64,000 nt of DNA from Mucilaginibacter sabulilitoris (GTDB taxonomy: Bacteria; Bacteroidota; Bacteroidia; Sphingobacteriales; Sphingobacteriaceae): assembly GCF_034262375.1 (NCBI RefSeq), contig NZ_CP139558.1, positions 4,712,001-4,776,000 of the forward strand, in the 5' to 3' direction. Of this stretch, positions 61,486 to 64,000 are shown piece by piece (positions within the stretch are counted from its first letter, which is position 1; each line of letters begins with the position of its first letter). The notes below the pieces were generated by a model that saw only the letters and a program-made list of their open reading frames with translations, was not told where the DNA came from and searched no databases. Both the position numbers and the translations under genes were made by a program.

Positions 61486-64000
61486 TTAGAATGTTATGTC
61501 CAATCCGGCACCGTAAAATATTGGCAGCGGATATTGCCTTGCGCTGTTCGAAGCGGATCCTGGGTTAAGGTTGTTACCAAACTCAGATGTTTCCGGATCG
61601 ATGAATTTCAGCTTACTTAATGTTGCCAGGTTTTGCCCTATGAGGGACACCCTTAACCTTTGGATGCCGAGTTTTTGGGTAACGCCCGTGCCAAAATTGT
61701 AGCCGATGTTAACATTCTTTAACCTTGCGTAAGCAGCATTGTACTTATAAAGGTCAGACCCGGTGCGCCAGTTGTTTGTGTTTGATGCCGAGCCTATGTT
61801 GGCCAATATCGGGTACCTTGCATCAGGGTTGGTTGGCGACCAGATATCCGTTTGGTGCTCATACACCGTTGCTCCGTAACCGTAGTGGAATGGCTCAACA
61901 AGCTCTCCCCTCAGGAATGCATCGCGTTTGCCCACACCCTGGATGAATAACGAAAGGTCGAAACCTTTGTAGGCTATGCGGTAGGTAAAACCAAATGTAT
62001 AACGCGGGAACGGATTGCCTAAAATGGTTTTATCTTTTTCGTCGATGATACCATCTTTATTCCGGTCTTTAAACTTCAGGTCACCCGGTTGTACACTGTT
62101 GCCGGCTATTTTAGGCGAGTTATCTATATCCTGCTGATTTTGGAAAAAACCATTGGTTTCGTAACCGTAATATTGGGTTATCGGAGCACCAACTTTCCTG
62201 ATCAATTGAAATACATCCTGGTTGTAAATGTTTTCGGTTGCAGAGCCGGTTAACTTTAACAATTTATTTTGGTTATCAGCTACGTTTACACTGAAACTTT
62301 GCGTAACATTTTTACCCCTAAGGTTATAGGTTAAAGATGTTTCCCAGCCGCTATTCCTAACCTTGGCAACGTTAAAATCGGGAGATGCCGCGCCGAATAT
62401 ATAAGGTACGTCAGCCCTTGGTGCCAGGATATCGCTGGTCGTAGACCTGAAATAATCAAACGTTGCGGTTAGCTTATCCTCGAATAAACCGGCGTCTAAA
62501 CCGATATTCAGTTTTGCTGATTTCTCCCAGGTAAGGTCGTGGTTTGATATAAAAGTACCAGCGCCGCCAACTATGTTATTACCAAAACCGTAGGCATTGG
62601 CGTAATTAAAATAAGTGGTTTGGTATTGATAGTTACCCACATTTTGGTTACCAACAATACCATACGACGCTCTTACTTTAAGCAAGCTCAGCGTTTTTTG
62701 GATATTTTGCATAAACGATTCCTTCGATACGATCCAGCCCGCGCTTGCCGATGGGAAGAAACTTGCCCTGTTACCCGCCGCGAACCTTGATGAAGCATCG
62801 TCACGGAACAAGGCTTCAAAAAGATATTTATCCTTGTAAGCGTAATTTAGCCTGCCGATTACCGAAAGCAAACTGTAGGCGTTTACCGCGATACTGTTAT
62901 TTGAATTTTGGGTGTCCACGATAGTACCCGTGGTAGGCGTGCCCAGGTATGGATCTGTTAGTGTTTTCTGTAACTGAAAACCACGCTGGCTGGTGTTTTC
63001 ACTTGATACGCCTGCCTGTATTTTAAAATAATGATCCGAGATCTTTTTGCTGTACTCGGCGTAAACTTTTGTGTTTAACAATAACGATTTGCTGTTGCCA
63101 TCTAAAACGGTAAGGTCGTTACCATAAACCCCCGCAGGTAAATAATCAACCTGTGTACGTCTAAAAAAGGTGCCGTTATTTTGAATAGTACCGCCAAATT
63201 CACCGGTTAGTTTCAGATCTTTGGTAATGCTTAACTGGCCGTTAAAGGCAGCAAATATTTCATCATTATCTGCCTGGTTGTAACCACCTTTTTCTAATAC
63301 ACCATACTCGTTGTATTGTGAAGCTATGGGGTTGGTTAAATAATTGCCGTCAGCATCCTGCCAGTTGTAGTTATGCGGTACGCGGTTGGCATCAGCAAAA
63401 ATGTTATTATCGCCAACGCTGTTTGTTTTATTACGCGTTTTGGTGTAATTCAGGATGATGTTTGTCCTTAATTTGCCTATTATTGATGTTTGGTTTAACC
63501 GCAGATTATACTTTTGATAACCAAAATCGGCACCTTCACCTCCGTTACCTATCAGGTTGCTTCCCTGGTTCTGATAACCGGCAGATATATAGTACGAGTT
63601 GTTCTCGCCACCACCGGTGATGTTTACGTTGTGCGATTGCTGGGGCGCTTTCTTTAACAGGTGCTCTATATCCCAGGTACCGTTACCCTGCTCTTTTAAA
63701 GCGGCGATCTGGTCTGGCGTGTAAGCCGGTGGTAAACCCGAGTTTACCAGCGACTGGTTCTTGTAATAGGCATTGTCCCAGGCATCTACTTTATGTACCA
63801 GTACATTTGCATCTTGTAAGCCAAAATTACCGGTGTAAGAAACAGTTTGCTTTGAATTGAATTTACCCGCTTTGGTGGTTACCAAAATAACCCCATTGGC
63901 AGCACGCGAACCATAAATAGCTGCCGAACCGGCATCTTTTAAAATGGATACGCTTTCGATATCATTGGGGTTAAGGGTGTTTAAACTACCGCCAATTATA
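61486..64000 (-). CDS. susC: SusC/RagA family TonB-linked outer-membrane transporter, 5' end outside the window
   Basis: TonB-dependent receptor importing oligosaccharides. The frame stays open to the window edge, so the start, signal peptide, carboxypeptidase-like domain and first part of the plug are missing. At the edge the plug motif reads LNPNDIESVSILKDAGSAAI, YGSRAANGVILVTTKAGKF, the SusC signature. The barrel follows with NKLRTNIILNYTKTRNKTNS-like strands, FFPSASAGWIVSKESFMQ and FKDRNKDGIIDEKDKTILGN, a Ca-binding-like loop. The C-terminus ends with QYPLPIFYGAGLDITF, a proper final aromatic for outer-membrane assembly. Any anti-sigma/sigma control element lies outside the window. Confidence 0.96.
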   Translation of the reverse strand, partial: IIGGSLNTLNPNDIESVSILKDAGSAAIYGSRAANGVILVTTKAGKFNSKQTVSYTGNFGLQDANVLVHKVDAWDNAYYKNQSLVNSGLPPAYTPDQIAALKEQGNGTWDIEHLLKKAPQQSHNVNITGGGENNSYYISAGYQNQGSNLIGNGGEGADFGYQKYNLRLNQTSIIGKLRTNIILNYTKTRNKTNSVGDNNIFADANRVPHNYNWQDADGNYLTNPIASQYNEYGVLEKGGYNQADNDEIFAAFNGQLSITKDLKLTGEFGGTIQNNGTFFRRTQVDYLPAGVYGNDLTVLDGNSKSLLLNTKVYAEYSKKISDHYFKIQAGVSSENTSQRGFQLQKTLTDPYLGTPTTGTIVDTQNSNNSIAVNAYSLLSVIGRLNYAYKDKYLFEALFRDDASSRFAAGNRASFFPSASAGWIVSKESFMQNIQKTLSLLKVRASYGIVGNQNVGNYQYQTTYFNYANAYGFGNNIVGGAGTFISNHDLTWEKSAKLNIGLDAGLFEDKLTATFDYFRSTTSDILAPRADVPYIFGAASPDFNVAKVRNSGWETSLTYNLRGKNVTQSFSVNVADNQNKLLKLTGSATENIYNQDVFQLIRKVGAPITQYYGYETNGFFQNQQDIDNSPKIAGNSVQPGDLKFKDRNKDGIIDEKDKTILGNPFPRYTFGFTYRIAYKGFDLSLFIQGVGKRDAFLRGELVEPFHYGYGATVYEHQTDIWSPTNPDARYPILANIGSASNTNNWRTGSDLYKYNAAYARLKNVNIGYNFGTGVTQKLGIQRLRVSLIGQNLATLSKLKFIDPETSEFGNNLNPGSASNSARQYPLPIFYGAGLDITF

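Noticed and set aside
1..64000. CRISPR array, rRNA or complete tRNA genes
   Set aside because: No regularly spaced repeats, no rRNA signature stretches and no complete cloverleaf-like sequence were seen on either strand.

Overview
The window reads as chromosome of a Bacteroidota bacterium, most likely a Sphingobacteriaceae member of the Mucilaginibacter/Pedobacter kind. The reasons are a SusC/SusD/SusE outer-membrane glycan uptake system, GH76 and GH92 mannan-active enzymes, a NusG paralog of the UpxY type in a polysaccharide operon, many lipoproteins with a C-K-K or C-S-x lipobox, and weak or absent Shine-Dalgarno sequences. This is inferred from gene content; no rRNA or tRNA gene was seen to fix the taxonomy.

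Region 1 (1-9.2 kb) is accessory DNA with much decay. It holds a frameshifted threonine-dehydrogenase-like epimerase, a small hypothetical gene, a membrane-anchored hypothetical, a frameshifted DNA/RNA non-specific endonuclease, a broken cysteine-rich secreted peptide and a frameshifted lipoprotein. Intact genes here are a tyrosinase translationally coupled to a DUF2182 membrane protein and a sorbosone-dehydrogenase-type lipoprotein. An acyltransferase-3 gene ends early.

Region 2 (9.5-45.6 kb) is one very large exopolysaccharide locus, all on the plus strand. It opens with an outer-membrane export lipoprotein (Wza type), a chain-length/tyrosine autokinase (Wzc type) and a NusG-like antiterminator. 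A strong hairpin follows, then 33 genes with overlaps or gaps below about 40 bp: an asparagine synthase, an ABC exporter (Wzm/Wzt with a C-terminal glycan-binding domain), about 20 glycosyltransferases (GT2, GT4, GT11, GT32, DUF5672 and four proteins with only a DxD-like signature), six methyltransferases and two acyltransferases. The last three genes are a Wzy-like polymerase, a GT4 enzyme and a fusion of a GT2 glycosyltransferase to an exosortase. They resemble the exosortase Y (XrtY) module and are the most unusual part of the window. A rho-independent terminator closes the operon. The product should be a long, branched, methylated, acylated and probably fucosylated surface glycan.

Region 3 (45.6-46.7 kb) contains decayed IS110 and IS630 transposases, a scar at the edge of the polysaccharide locus.

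Region 4 (46.8-64 kb) is devoted to mannan. A lone GH92 gene (plus strand) converges on a three-gene minus-strand operon of a secreted protein, a 7-TM protein and a histidine kinase. Then come remnants of an OsmC protein and an alpha/beta hydrolase. Finally a minus-strand polysaccharide utilisation locus runs susC (cut by the window edge), susD, susE, GH76, GH92, GH76, GH76, with a strong intercistronic hairpin after susE and a terminator at the end. Its likely substrate is alpha-mannan: GH76 for alpha-1,6 backbones and GH92 for alpha-mannosyl side chains.
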